From: Flavobacteriaceae bacterium
Lineage (GTDB): Bacteria; Bacteroidota; Bacteroidia; Flavobacteriales; Flavobacteriaceae
Assembly: GCA_947457615.1 (NCBI GenBank)
Contig: CANGWK010000027.1
Span: 1 to 38,050, forward strand
Length of the DNA stretch: 38,050 nt
Reading direction: 5' to 3'
Every line of letters starts with the position of its first letter. The first letter of the stretch is position 1. Under the pieces are notes generated by a model. That model made no database searches. It saw only the letters and a program-made list of their open reading frames with translations, and was not told where the DNA came from. Shown here in pieces: positions 15,650 through 23,377 of the stretch. The translations under genes were made by a program, and so were the position numbers.

Positions 15650-16351
15650 TTATCTTCTCAATACCTCATCAATCATTCCGTATTCTTTTGCTTCGTCAGC
15701 AATCATCCAATAATCACGTTCTGAGTCGGTATGCACTTTATCAAATGTTTGACCTGAATGGTGGGAGATTATTTTATATAATTCGTCTTTTAGTTTAAGC
15801 ATTTCACGTAAGTTGATTTCCATATCGGTTGCAACTCCTTGTGCGCCACCAGATGGTTGGTGAATCATTACACGAGAATGCGGCAATGCCGAACGTTTTC
15901 CTGGAGCTCCAGCACACAATAAAACAGCGCCCATAGAGGCTGCCATTCCGGTACAAATTGTAGCAACGTCTGGTTTGATGTATTGCATGGTGTCGTAAAT
16001 TCCTAATCCTGCATAGACACTTCCGCCTGGAGAGTTTAGGTAAATTTGAATGTCTTTAGAAGCATCAGCACTTTCTAAAAACAACAATTGTGCTTGTACG
16101 ATATTGGCAATTTGATCGTCAATTCCGGTTCCAAGAAAGATAATTCTATCCATCATTAAACGGGAGAAAACGTCTAGTTGTGAAATATTTAATTGACGTT
16201 CTTCAATGATATAAGGGGTCATGTTAGTTGGTGTCATTGCGCCAACAATCTTGTCATAATACATTGCGTTTACCCCTTGGTGTTTGGTCGCAAATTTTTT
16301 AAATTGCTTCGCCTGTTCGAGCGTAGCTCTCGGGTCTTTTCCGTAGTTCAT
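15650..16351 (-). CDS. clpP: ATP-dependent Clp protease proteolytic subunit ClpP
   Basis: A 233-residue serine protease that forms the tetradecameric chamber used by ClpX. The catalytic triad is Ser139 (GMAASMG), His164 (RVMIHQPSGG) and Asp213 (ERDYWM). Compared with E. coli ClpP it has an N-terminal extension of about 30-40 residues (GKDPRATLEQAKQFKKFATKH), probably a propeptide or a Bacteroidota-specific segment. A downstream ATG (Met30) could be an alternative start. Gene order tig, clpP, clpX is the common bacterial one. Confidence 0.96.
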   Translation of the reverse strand: MNYGKDPRATLEQAKQFKKFATKHQGVNAMYYDKIVGAMTPTNMTPYIIEERQLNISQLDVFSRLMMDRIIFLGTGIDDQIANIVQAQLLFLESADASKDIQIYLNSPGGSVYAGLGIYDTMQYIKPDVATICTGMAASMGAVLLCAGAPGKRSALPHSRVMIHQPSGGAQGVATDMEINLREMLKLKDELYKIISHHSGQTFDKVHTDSERDYWMIADEAKEYGMIDEVLRR

Positions 16352-16699
16352 AATAAAAAGTTTATATGTTTAAAAGTTTAAAGTTGTTGTGCTAAAACTT
16401 ATTTTTTAAAATTAAAGCAAAGGTCGTACCTTTTATTTTATGTGACAAACTGTCTTGATGTTATTTTTTATTGATGCTAATAACTTAAAAAAGGTCTGCT
16501 AAGTATTTTTGCCACAGATTTGCACAGATTAAACGGATTTTATCCGTGGTAATCCTTTATATCCGTTATATTGGCATGCCATTTTGCATATAATTAATCT
16601 AGCTAAGGCACAAAGACGAAAGTACTAAATAGAAGTTTATTAAAAAAGCGCCAGAGCCATAACTGACTTTGACGCTCAAATATACTGATTATTTATAAA
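16352..16699. other. 348-bp spacer between tig and clpP with repeat remnants
   Basis: No gene seen. From left to right it holds an AT-rich leader of clpP, then a degenerate repeat at about 16508-16560 (GCCACAGATTTGCACAGATT followed by the small hairpin ACGGAT-TTT-ATCCGT), then another fragment at about 16602-16620 (AGCTAAGGCACAAAGACG). The tig terminator is at its right end. The CACAGATT motif recurs inverted at 20109-20126. Confidence 0.6.
16642..16676 (-). terminator. tig terminator
   Basis: On the minus strand AGCGTCA pairs with TGGCGCT (one G-U), with an inner AG/CT pair, and is followed by six T. It sits 24 bp after the tig stop, so clpP is probably transcribed separately or by read-through. 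Confidence 0.7.
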
Positions 16700-18025
16700 T
16701 TATTCGTTGTACATTGCTGCAACAAATTGCTCATAAGTAACTTCTTTCGTTGTTGGATTGGCTTTTTCTTTAAATAATTGTAGCATTTTTTCGGCCACAA
16801 CTTGCTCAGAAAGTTTTTTGACCTCGTCTTGATTGGAAAGTACACGAGCAACGATGCCTTCAACTTCAGCATCGGTTGGGTTAGCTTGCCCGTATTGCGC
16901 CATTTGTTGACGAATAGTTGCTGCTGTAAATTGTTTCAAATCTTCAAAATTGATTTGGATATTACTTTGTGCCAATGCTTTACCTTCTATTAATTGGAAA
17001 CGCAATCCTTTTTCAGAACGGTTGTATTCTACTTCTGCTTCCTCTGGAGAAAGTTTTTTCTCTCCAACAGTTTGTAACCATTTAACAAGAAATTCTTTCG
17101 GTAAATCAAATTTGTTGTTTTCAATTAAGAAATCTTGAACGTCTGCCATTAATTTTTGCTCTGATTGTGTTGCAAAATGTTTTTCGGCATCTTCTTTGAT
17201 TTTTGCTTTAAGCTCTTCAACAGAAGTTACTATTCCGGCTCCGAAAAGTTTATCAAACAATTCTTGGTTTAGTTCTGCTGGATCATGAGCCACAACTTCA
17301 TCAATGGTAAAAGTTACTTCTACGTCAAGATCGTGAACATCGTCATGAGGAACGTTTAAATAATCCATTAATTTGTGTGCATCATGAAACAAACCTTTGG
17401 TATTCATAGTAACTACGTCGCCAACTTTTTTACCTAGGAATGATTTTGCCAATTTAGCATCTGCTAATTCTTCAAGATCAATTGTGGTTCGGTTGTTGAT
17501 TCCTGCTTCTTCGTTTACAAAAGTTCCAGAAACATCATTCCCTTTGGCTACTTCTAACTGCGAAATGATTTTTCCGTATTGTTTTTGGATTCTTGCAATT
17601 TGTGCGTCTAACATAACATCATCTGCAACAATTTGATATTTTACAACATTACTTTTTGCATCTAAGTCGATTTCAAATTCGGGAGCAAGACCAATTTCGT
17701 ATTCGAAAACTAATTCTTCATCTGCCCAAGAAAAGTTTTCATTTACTTTAGGAAGCGGACTTCCCAAAAGATTCAATCGTTCGGATTGCAAGAAACGTTC
17801 TAAAGCCAAAGCAACTACTTTATTTACTTCTTCTACTTTTATTGCAGCTCCATATTGTTTTTCTACTAATGCTTTTGGCACTGCTCCTTTACGGAATCCT
17901 TTTACGGTTGCCAACGGCATTTTTTCATTGATTCTTTTTGCTACTTGCCCTTTGTAATCCATGTGAGGAACGGTAAGTACAATTACTTCATTTACTGCAT
18001 CTATTGCAACTCTTTTAATATCCAT
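16700..18025 (-). CDS. tig: Trigger factor (ribosome-associated chaperone)
   Basis: A 441-residue ATP-independent chaperone and peptidyl-prolyl isomerase that binds near the ribosome exit tunnel. The N-terminal ribosome-binding domain ends the first 130 or so residues and contains the signature loop KGFRKGAVPKALVEKQYG (about residues 40-57), where the usual GFRxGKVP reads GFRKGAVP. The middle PPIase-like domain (about 150-250) is divergent, as in other Bacteroidota. The C-terminal domain is helical. The window places it upstream of clpP and clpX on the same strand. Confidence 0.93.
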   Translation of the reverse strand: MDIKRVAIDAVNEVIVLTVPHMDYKGQVAKRINEKMPLATVKGFRKGAVPKALVEKQYGAAIKVEEVNKVVALALERFLQSERLNLLGSPLPKVNENFSWADEELVFEYEIGLAPEFEIDLDAKSNVVKYQIVADDVMLDAQIARIQKQYGKIISQLEVAKGNDVSGTFVNEEAGINNRTTIDLEELADAKLAKSFLGKKVGDVVTMNTKGLFHDAHKLMDYLNVPHDDVHDLDVEVTFTIDEVVAHDPAELNQELFDKLFGAGIVTSVEELKAKIKEDAEKHFATQSEQKLMADVQDFLIENNKFDLPKEFLVKWLQTVGEKKLSPEEAEVEYNRSEKGLRFQLIEGKALAQSNIQINFEDLKQFTAATIRQQMAQYGQANPTDAEVEGIVARVLSNQDEVKKLSEQVVAEKMLQLFKEKANPTTKEVTYEQFVAAMYNE

Positions 18026-18108
18026 CGTGGTAATAATTTACATAATAAAATTGGGTTGCAAAATTATAAAATTTTTGCAACCCGACCAAGTTTTTATTCT
18101 GCTGATTT

Positions 18109-18456
18109 TTATTTGTTTTTGAGGGAAAGTTTATATATTATTGATTGGGATATTGAAAGGATTATGCTGAATAATAAAGCTCCAAAAAAACCATTCACAT
18201 TAAAGCCGTTTACTAGTTTTGTACACAATGCAATTATAGCAGCATTGATTACCAACAAAAATAGACCTAATGAAAAAATGGTAACTGGCAATGTAAATAA
18301 TACCAAAACTGGTTTTATAAAAACATTCAATAATCCTAAAACGACAGCTACAATTATAGCCGAATTTACACCGTCAACATGAGCTATGCTTGGAAAAAAA
18401 TAAGAAATTACTAACACTAATATTGAGGTGACTAGGATTCTAAAAAGTATATTCAT
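18109..18456 (-). CDS. Phage-holin-like (YvlD/Phage_holin_4_2) membrane protein
   Basis: A 115-residue protein that is nearly all membrane. There are four probable helices at about residues 4-20, 31-55, 60-80 and 88-108, with the family block NSAIIVAVVLGLLNVFIKPVLVLFTLPVTIFSLGLFLLVINAAI. Despite the family name, such proteins are chromosomal and widespread; no phage genes are nearby and the role is unknown. It lies 27 bp after the alpha/beta hydrolase gene on the same strand, so the two may share a transcript. Confidence 0.85.
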   Translation of the reverse strand: MNILFRILVTSILVLVISYFFPSIAHVDGVNSAIIVAVVLGLLNVFIKPVLVLFTLPVTIFSLGLFLLVINAAIIALCTKLVNGFNVNGFFGALLFSIILSISQSIIYKLSLKNK

Positions 18457-18483
18457 GGTATGTTTTTTTTAGTATATGCTAAT

Positions 18484-19245
18484 TTATTTCAAAAAACGTG
18501 CCGTTTCCTCAAAAAATAATTTTGAGTTTTCGGCATGTAACCAATGTCCTGCATTTGGAATTGTTACTAACTCATAGTTAGGGAAATGTTTTTTAATTTC
18601 TGGCAAATCGGAATCTAAAATATAATTGGAATTTCCACCACGAAGGAATAAAGTTGGTTTTTCAAATAACGCATTTTCTTGCAAAGCAGCCCCTATAATT
18701 TCAATTTTAGAATTAAAAACGGGTAAATTAAATCGGAATGCCAGTTGACCGGGTTCTTTCCAAAACAAACTTTTCATTAAAAATTGTCGGGTGCCAAAAT
18801 CTGGAATGTATGGGTATAAGGTTTCTTCTACTCCGGTTCGATCAGGTTTTGAAGAAAAATCTACGGCATTTAATCCAGTCAAAATATCTTGGTGGTGGGT
18901 CAAATAATATTTGGGACCAATATCAGCAACTATTAATTTATATACCCTATCGGGATATTTTGTTGCAAAAAGCATCGCAACTTTTCCACCCATAGAATGG
19001 CCAATAATACTGACTTTTTCTAAATTATTTACTTGGCAATAATCTAAAATATCTTGCGCCATTATTTCATAGGAAAAGTCATCCGAATGGAAACTTTTTC
19101 CGTGGTTTCTTAAATCGATCATATGACATTGAAAACCCTTGACAGCATAAAGCGAACCTAAAGTTTTCCAATTGTCTGACATTCCTAAAAATCCATGAAG
19201 GATTAAAAGAGGTTTGCCTTGGCCTTCAATTCTGGAGTGTAACAT
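18484..19245 (-). CDS. Alpha/beta-fold hydrolase (YbfF-like esterase)
   Basis: A 253-residue cytoplasmic alpha/beta hydrolase without a signal peptide. The oxyanion region is ILHGFLGMSDNW (about 15-26), the nucleophile elbow GHSMGG has Ser84, and the catalytic His is in NAGHWLHAE near residue 232. HGFLGMSDNW and DLRNHGKS are typical of the YbfF branch of esterases and acyl-CoA thioesterases; the substrate is unknown. It sits between pdxJ and the small membrane protein, all on the minus strand. Confidence 0.85.
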   Translation of the reverse strand: MLHSRIEGQGKPLLILHGFLGMSDNWKTLGSLYAVKGFQCHMIDLRNHGKSFHSDDFSYEIMAQDILDYCQVNNLEKVSIIGHSMGGKVAMLFATKYPDRVYKLIVADIGPKYYLTHHQDILTGLNAVDFSSKPDRTGVEETLYPYIPDFGTRQFLMKSLFWKEPGQLAFRFNLPVFNSKIEIIGAALQENALFEKPTLFLRGGNSNYILDSDLPEIKKHFPNYELVTIPNAGHWLHAENSKLFFEETARFLK

Positions 19246-19252
19246 TATTAAT

Positions 19253-19337
19253 TATATATTTTTTAACGAATTTCACTAATTTGTGAAAAATATACTTTTC
19301 ATAGAATTTGTGTCAATTCGTAAAATTCGTGTCTATC
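19253..19337. repeat. Degenerate ATTCGTG-type intergenic repeat
   Basis: The spacer after pdxJ holds related units read as AATTTCACTAATTTGTG, GAATTTGTGTCAATTCGT and AAAATTCGTGTC, i.e. repeated ATTyGTG words. It resembles decayed copies of a repeat common between Flavobacteriia genes (from memory). No gene or hairpin with a T run was seen. Confidence 0.45.
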
Positions 19338-20054
19338 TTATTTCAGTTTTTGCAAATACATATTCACCACATTATCTAATCCAAGGTAAAGTGCCTCAGA
19401 AATTAACGCATGGCCTATGGAAACTTCTAATAATCCTGGAATGTTTTCTTTAAAGAATTTTATATTATCCAAACTCAAATCATGCCCGGCGTTGATTCCT
19501 AAATTCAAATCATTTGCAAGAATAGATGCTTTAATATACGGCTCTATACCTTTATGATTTCCTAATCCGTATTGGTGTGCAAATTCTTCAGTATATAATT
19601 CTATTCTATCAGTTCCGGTAGCTTTAGCTCCTTCTACAATTTCTAAAATTGGATCCACAAATATGGAAGTTCTTATGCCATTGCGATGAAATTCTTGAAT
19701 AACTTCGGTCAAGTAGGATTGGTGTTTTATGGTGTCCCAACCTGCAGACGAAGTAATTGCGCCAATGGCATCGGGTACTAAAGTGACTTGTGTAGGTTTA
19801 CATTCTAAAACCAAATCGATAAAATTGTGTTGCGGATTTCCTTCAATATTGAATTCGGTGTACACAATAGGTTTTAAATCTAGAGCATCTTGGTAGCGAA
19901 TATGTCGTTCATCAGGACGCGGATGGATGGTAATGCCTTGTGCACCAAATTTTTGAATATCTTTGGCTACTTGCAATAAATCGGGAACGTTTCCGCCACG
20001 AGCATTTCGCAGTGTAGCTATTTTATTAATATTTACGCTTAATTTAGTACTCAT
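19338..20054 (-). CDS. pdxJ: Pyridoxine 5'-phosphate synthase PdxJ
   Basis: A 238-residue TIM-barrel enzyme that condenses 1-deoxy-D-xylulose 5-phosphate with 3-amino-2-oxopropyl phosphate to make pyridoxine 5'-phosphate. Family motifs are NINKIATLRNARGG at the N-terminus (usual NVDHVATLR reads NINKIATLR), ITIHPRPDERHI with the active-site His43 (usual LREDRRHI reads PRPDERHI), and the C-terminal phosphate-binding INAGHDLSLDN. The variant motifs look like the Bacteroidota form of the enzyme. The window also encodes PdxA, which makes the other substrate, 16 kb away and not in an operon with pdxJ. Confidence 0.94.
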   Translation of the reverse strand: MSTKLSVNINKIATLRNARGGNVPDLLQVAKDIQKFGAQGITIHPRPDERHIRYQDALDLKPIVYTEFNIEGNPQHNFIDLVLECKPTQVTLVPDAIGAITSSAGWDTIKHQSYLTEVIQEFHRNGIRTSIFVDPILEIVEGAKATGTDRIELYTEEFAHQYGLGNHKGIEPYIKASILANDLNLGINAGHDLSLDNIKFFKENIPGLLEVSIGHALISEALYLGLDNVVNMYLQKLK

Positions 20055-20108
20055 TTTTTAGTTTTTTAGCCACATATTGACAAATTGTAATTTTGAAAGA
20101 CTTATAAA

Positions 20109-20126
20109 AATCTGCGAATCTGTTGC
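20109..20126. repeat. Inverted copy of the CACAGATT repeat
   Basis: Read on the minus strand, GCAACAGATTCGCAGATT closely matches GCCACAGATTTGCACAGATT at 16511-16530. It lies in the pdxJ/CBS gene spacer and looks like a decayed member of the same repeat family. Confidence 0.45.
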
Positions 20127-20216
20127 TCATAATAATTTTCTACAAAAATACAAAGTTAAAATAAGGTTTTATGTTCAAAAATTTGATTATTTTGCAAAAA
20201 ATATAGAATATTTGCT

Positions 20217-20876
20217 ATGACTGAAATTGCCAATTATATAACCAACGACTACAAAGCTATTGATAGTCAAGAAACTATTGCAGATGTTCAGAATTTTTTT
20301 GAAGAAGTTCCTTTTTCTCATTTTTCAGTGTTAAACGAAGGTGTTTATATTGGATGTATTGCTTCTGATGATGTAGAAACATTTGATTACGATAAAAAAG
20401 TAGATGATTATAAATATACATTAGAAGGGTTTTTTGCAAGAAAAAACATGATTTGGTTGGATGTTTTGGAAGTTTTTGCCAAAAACCATTCTAATATTGT
20501 TCCGGTTTTAGGAGAAGATAATGCTTATTTGGGCTATTATGAACTAGAAGATATTGTGAAATTCTTTCATGAAACTCCATTTTTAAAAGAACAAGGAGCT
20601 GTAATTGTGGTAGAAAAGAATGTCGTAGATTATTCTATGGGACAAATCACGCAAATTGTAGAAAGCAATAATGGTAAATTACTTGGTTTATTTATTTCAG
20701 ATGCTACGCCAGAGAAAATACAAGTGACTATAAAAATTGCTATGGGCTCTACAAATGAAATTATTCAAACTTTTAGACGCTACAATTATGATATAGTTTC
20801 AGAACATCAAGAAGATAATTATATCAATAATTTAAGAGAACGTTCGGAATATTTAGATAAATATTTGAATATTTAA
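20217..20876 (+). CDS. CBS-domain protein with C-terminal ACT-like region
   Basis: A 219-residue cytoplasmic protein. Two CBS motifs occupy residues about 1-125 (ITNDYKAIDSQETIADVQNFF ... FSHFSVLNEGVYIGCIASDDVE; LDVLEVFAKNHSNIVPVLGEDNAYLGYYELEDI). Residues about 135-200 look like an ACT domain (GAVIVVEKNVVDYSMGQITQIVESNNGKLLGLFIS). CBS pairs bind adenine nucleotides and ACT domains bind small ligands, so this is probably a sensor protein of the AcuB type. It is first in a run with nadK (20 bp gap), which fits a link to nucleotide pools, but this is inference. Confidence 0.85.
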   Translation: MTEIANYITNDYKAIDSQETIADVQNFFEEVPFSHFSVLNEGVYIGCIASDDVETFDYDKKVDDYKYTLEGFFARKNMIWLDVLEVFAKNHSNIVPVLGEDNAYLGYYELEDIVKFFHETPFLKEQGAVIVVEKNVVDYSMGQITQIVESNNGKLLGLFISDATPEKIQVTIKIAMGSTNEIIQTFRRYNYDIVSEHQEDNYINNLRERSEYLDKYLNI

Positions 20877-20896
20877 GAAGCATAAAACCTTAGAAA

Positions 20897-21781
20897 ATGA
20901 AAATAGCCATCTTTGGTCAATACTATCAAAACGACACGCGCCCTATAATTAGGGACATCTTTGTTTTTTTTAATGCAAATGACGTGGAATTAGTTATTGA
21001 AGAGAGTTTTTTAAAAATTTTGTACGAGCAAAATATTTTAAAAAAAGAATACAAAACCTTCAATAGTCATGAATGTATCGATAGCAGTTTTGACATTATG
21101 GTAAGTATTGGAGGTGACGGAACCATATTGAGAGCTGCCACTTATGTAAGAAATTCGGGAGTTCCAATTATAGGGATAAATGCTGGAAGATTAGGATTTT
21201 TAGCCAAAGTTCAAAAAGAAAATATTGAGAATTTCTTACAATTAGTACTAGAAAAAAACTATTCTATTTCTAAAAGAACGCTTTTAAGTTTGAAGTGTTT
21301 TCCTAAAAATGAACAAATAGAGGAACTCAATTTTGCGATGAACGAAATAACCGTTAGCAGAAAAGATACTACCTCGATGATTACAATTGATACTGCATTA
21401 AATGACGAGCATTTGAATTCCTATTGGGCAGACGGACTAATAGTTTCTACACCAACAGGTTCCACAGGATATTCTTTGAGTTGTGGCGGACCAGTTTTAA
21501 CTCCTGAAGTAAATGTTTTAGTAATTACACCAATAGCACCACACAATTTAAACGCAAGGCCATTAGTGATATCGGATGAAACCAAGATAACGCTTCAAGT
21601 TTCTGGTAGAGAAGATCAATATTTAGTTTCCTTGGATTCTAGAATTGCAACTTTAGATAATAATTCGATTTTAACGATTACCAAAACTCCTTTTCAAATT
21701 AATATGGTCGAAATTCCAGAGGAAACTTTCTTGAAAACTTTAAGAAGCAAATTGCTTTGGGGAGAAGACAAGAGAAATTAA
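20897..21781 (+). CDS. nadK: NAD kinase
   Basis: A 294-residue enzyme that phosphorylates NAD to NADP. The catalytic and nucleotide motif GGDGT is at residues 72-76 (VSIGGDGTILRAA), followed by GINAGRLGFLA. The second motif is MNEITVSR, and SAT/GSTGYSLSCGGPVLTPE is the glycine-rich NAD-binding loop. Length and motif order are those of bacterial PpnK. It is 20 bp after the CBS gene on the same strand. The 164-bp spacer downstream carries the promoter box of the next gene. Confidence 0.96.
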   Translation: MKIAIFGQYYQNDTRPIIRDIFVFFNANDVELVIEESFLKILYEQNILKKEYKTFNSHECIDSSFDIMVSIGGDGTILRAATYVRNSGVPIIGINAGRLGFLAKVQKENIENFLQLVLEKNYSISKRTLLSLKCFPKNEQIEELNFAMNEITVSRKDTTSMITIDTALNDEHLNSYWADGLIVSTPTGSTGYSLSCGGPVLTPEVNVLVITPIAPHNLNARPLVISDETKITLQVSGREDQYLVSLDSRIATLDNNSILTITKTPFQINMVEIPEETFLKTLRSKLLWGEDKRN

Positions 21782-21919
21782 TTCTCTTTTATACTACTTT
21801 CTGCAAATTTTCGTTTGATAACTATTCGTTTACAAATGAATTGTAAAGAAAGGTTTAATCCTGCTAAATTTAATTTTTCATAAATACTAATGTCGTGTAA
21901 TATTAGTTGCTATAATTGT

Positions 21920-21927
21920 TATATTTG
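21920..21927 (+). promoter_or_regulatory. -7 promoter box of the DUF6089-uppS-bamA run
   Basis: TATATTTG matches TAnnTTTG. Transcription would begin near 21934, about 12 nt before the ATG at 21946. This supports that ATG over the TTG at 21916, which would lie upstream of the box. Confidence 0.6.
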
Positions 21928-21945
21928 CACGCTATTTTTCGATGG

Positions 21946-22626
21946 ATGAAAAAAATTTTTTTATTTGTTTTTATTTTAGGCTTATCAAAATTAAGTGCTC
22001 AAATTCATGAGGTTGGTATTTTTCTTGGCGGAAGCAATTATATAGGTGATGTCGGAAAAACAAATTATGTTAATCCGAATGAAGCAGCATTTGGTATATT
22101 ATATAAATGGAATAAAAGTCCGAGACATGCCTGGAGAATATCCTATACACAATCTAAAATTACGGCAAATGACTTAGATTCTAATGTTCCAGGGCGATAT
22201 AAAAGAGGTTATAATTTTGAAAATAACATTAAAGAAATATCTGCAGGTTTAGAGTTTAATTTTTTTGATTTTAACCTTCATGAATTCGGACTAAAAGTAA
22301 CTCCTTATATTTATTCTGGGTTATGTTATACAAATTATGATGAGTTATATGTAAGTAATGGAGTAACCAAAAAATACATTAATCAAGGTACTTTTGCAAT
22401 TCCAATGACTGTTGGTGTAAAATCGAATATAACTCCTTCTATAATTGTAGGATTTGAAGTAGGAGCTCGATATACCATGACCGATAATTTAGACGGAAGT
22501 CTTCCGAAAAATAATTTTTATAACAATTTTAAATTTGGAAATATTAATAGCAATGATTGGTATGTATTTAGTGGATTAACATTAACCTATACATTTGGAC
22601 AAAAACCATGCTATTGCGCACAATAA
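21946..22626 (+). CDS. DUF6089 outer-membrane beta-barrel-like protein
   Basis: A 226-residue exported protein. The signal peptide is MKKIFLFVFILGLSKLSAQ. The mature part has alternating hydrophobic strands with aromatic girdle residues (HEVGIFLGGSNYIGDVGKTNYVNPNEAAFGILYKWN, WRISYTQSKI, FGLKVTPYIYSGLCY) and ends in an aromatic strand GLTLTYTFGQ before a short Cys-containing tail. This fits a small beta-barrel of the DUF6089 family common in Flavobacteriia. A longer frame from TTG at 21916 exists, but it would place nine residues ahead of a good signal peptide and start upstream of the promoter box. It is 3 bp before uppS and heads the uppS-bamA-ompH cluster, so an envelope role is likely. Confidence 0.82.
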   Translation: MKKIFLFVFILGLSKLSAQIHEVGIFLGGSNYIGDVGKTNYVNPNEAAFGILYKWNKSPRHAWRISYTQSKITANDLDSNVPGRYKRGYNFENNIKEISAGLEFNFFDFNLHEFGLKVTPYIYSGLCYTNYDELYVSNGVTKKYINQGTFAIPMTVGVKSNITPSIIVGFEVGARYTMTDNLDGSLPKNNFYNNFKFGNINSNDWYVFSGLTLTYTFGQKPCYCAQ

Positions 22627-22629
22627 ACT

Positions 22630-23376
22630 ATGAGCTTACTAGAATTAATAAATACCGAAAATTTACCTAAACATCTTGCTATCATTATGGATGGCAATGG
22701 TCGTTGGGCTAAACAAAAGGGTTTTTTAAGAGCTATGGGCCATGAAAGCGGGACAAAATCGGTAAAAGTCACAGTAGAAACTTGTGCCAAAATTGGTGTT
22801 GAAAATTTAACTTTGTATGCTTTTTCTACTGAAAATTGGAACAGACCAAAATTAGAAGTGGATACTTTAATGAAACTGTTGGTTGGTTCTCTTAAAAAAG
22901 AATTAAAAACTTTACAAGATAATAATATCCGATTAAATTCAATTGGCAATCTATCCAAATTACCAAATTCAATTTTGAAAGAATTACAAGATGTTATAGA
23001 AAAAACAAAAAATAATACGAGAATGACTTTGACTTTAGCATTAAGTTATGGTTCTCGTGAAGAATTAATAAATGTTGTTAAAAACATTAGTGATAAAGTT
23101 AAAAATAATATAATTTCGATAGACACTATTGATGAATCAATTATAAATCAGCATCTTTACACACACAATCTACCAGATGTAGATTTACTAATTAGAACAA
23201 GTGGCGAACACAGAATAAGTAATTTTTTATTATGGCAAATAGCGTATGCAGAATTAATTTTTACGGATGTTTTATGGCCAGATTTCACAGAGGAACATTT
23301 ATATGAAGCCATTATTAGCTACCAAAAAAGGGAAAGAAGATTTGGAAAAACAAGCGAACAAATTAAACAAAAATAA
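22630..23376 (+). CDS. uppS: Isoprenyl transferase (undecaprenyl diphosphate synthase)
   Basis: A 248-residue cis-prenyltransferase that extends farnesyl diphosphate to the C55 lipid carrier for peptidoglycan and O-antigen. It has the signature HLAIIMDGNGRWAK with catalytic Asp21 and RAMGHESG. It also has LTLYAFSTENWNRP and the C-terminal RTSGEHRISNFLLWQIAYAELIFTDVLWPDF, with the Arg residues that bind the diphosphate of isopentenyl diphosphate. All catalytic blocks are intact. The next gene, bamA, starts one base after its stop codon, so the two are translationally close. Confidence 0.96.
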   Translation: MSLLELINTENLPKHLAIIMDGNGRWAKQKGFLRAMGHESGTKSVKVTVETCAKIGVENLTLYAFSTENWNRPKLEVDTLMKLLVGSLKKELKTLQDNNIRLNSIGNLSKLPNSILKELQDVIEKTKNNTRMTLTLALSYGSREELINVVKNISDKVKNNIISIDTIDESIINQHLYTHNLPDVDLLIRTSGEHRISNFLLWQIAYAELIFTDVLWPDFTEEHLYEAIISYQKRERRFGKTSEQIKQK

Positions 23377-23377
23377 A

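Noticed and set aside
18109..18456. Holin-like protein as evidence of a prophage
   Set aside because: This membrane family is chromosomal and widespread, and no other phage genes lie nearby.
23267..23377. Upstream extension of bamA inside uppS
   Set aside because: It would place about 37 unrelated residues before a good signal peptide; the GTG right after the uppS stop fits better.
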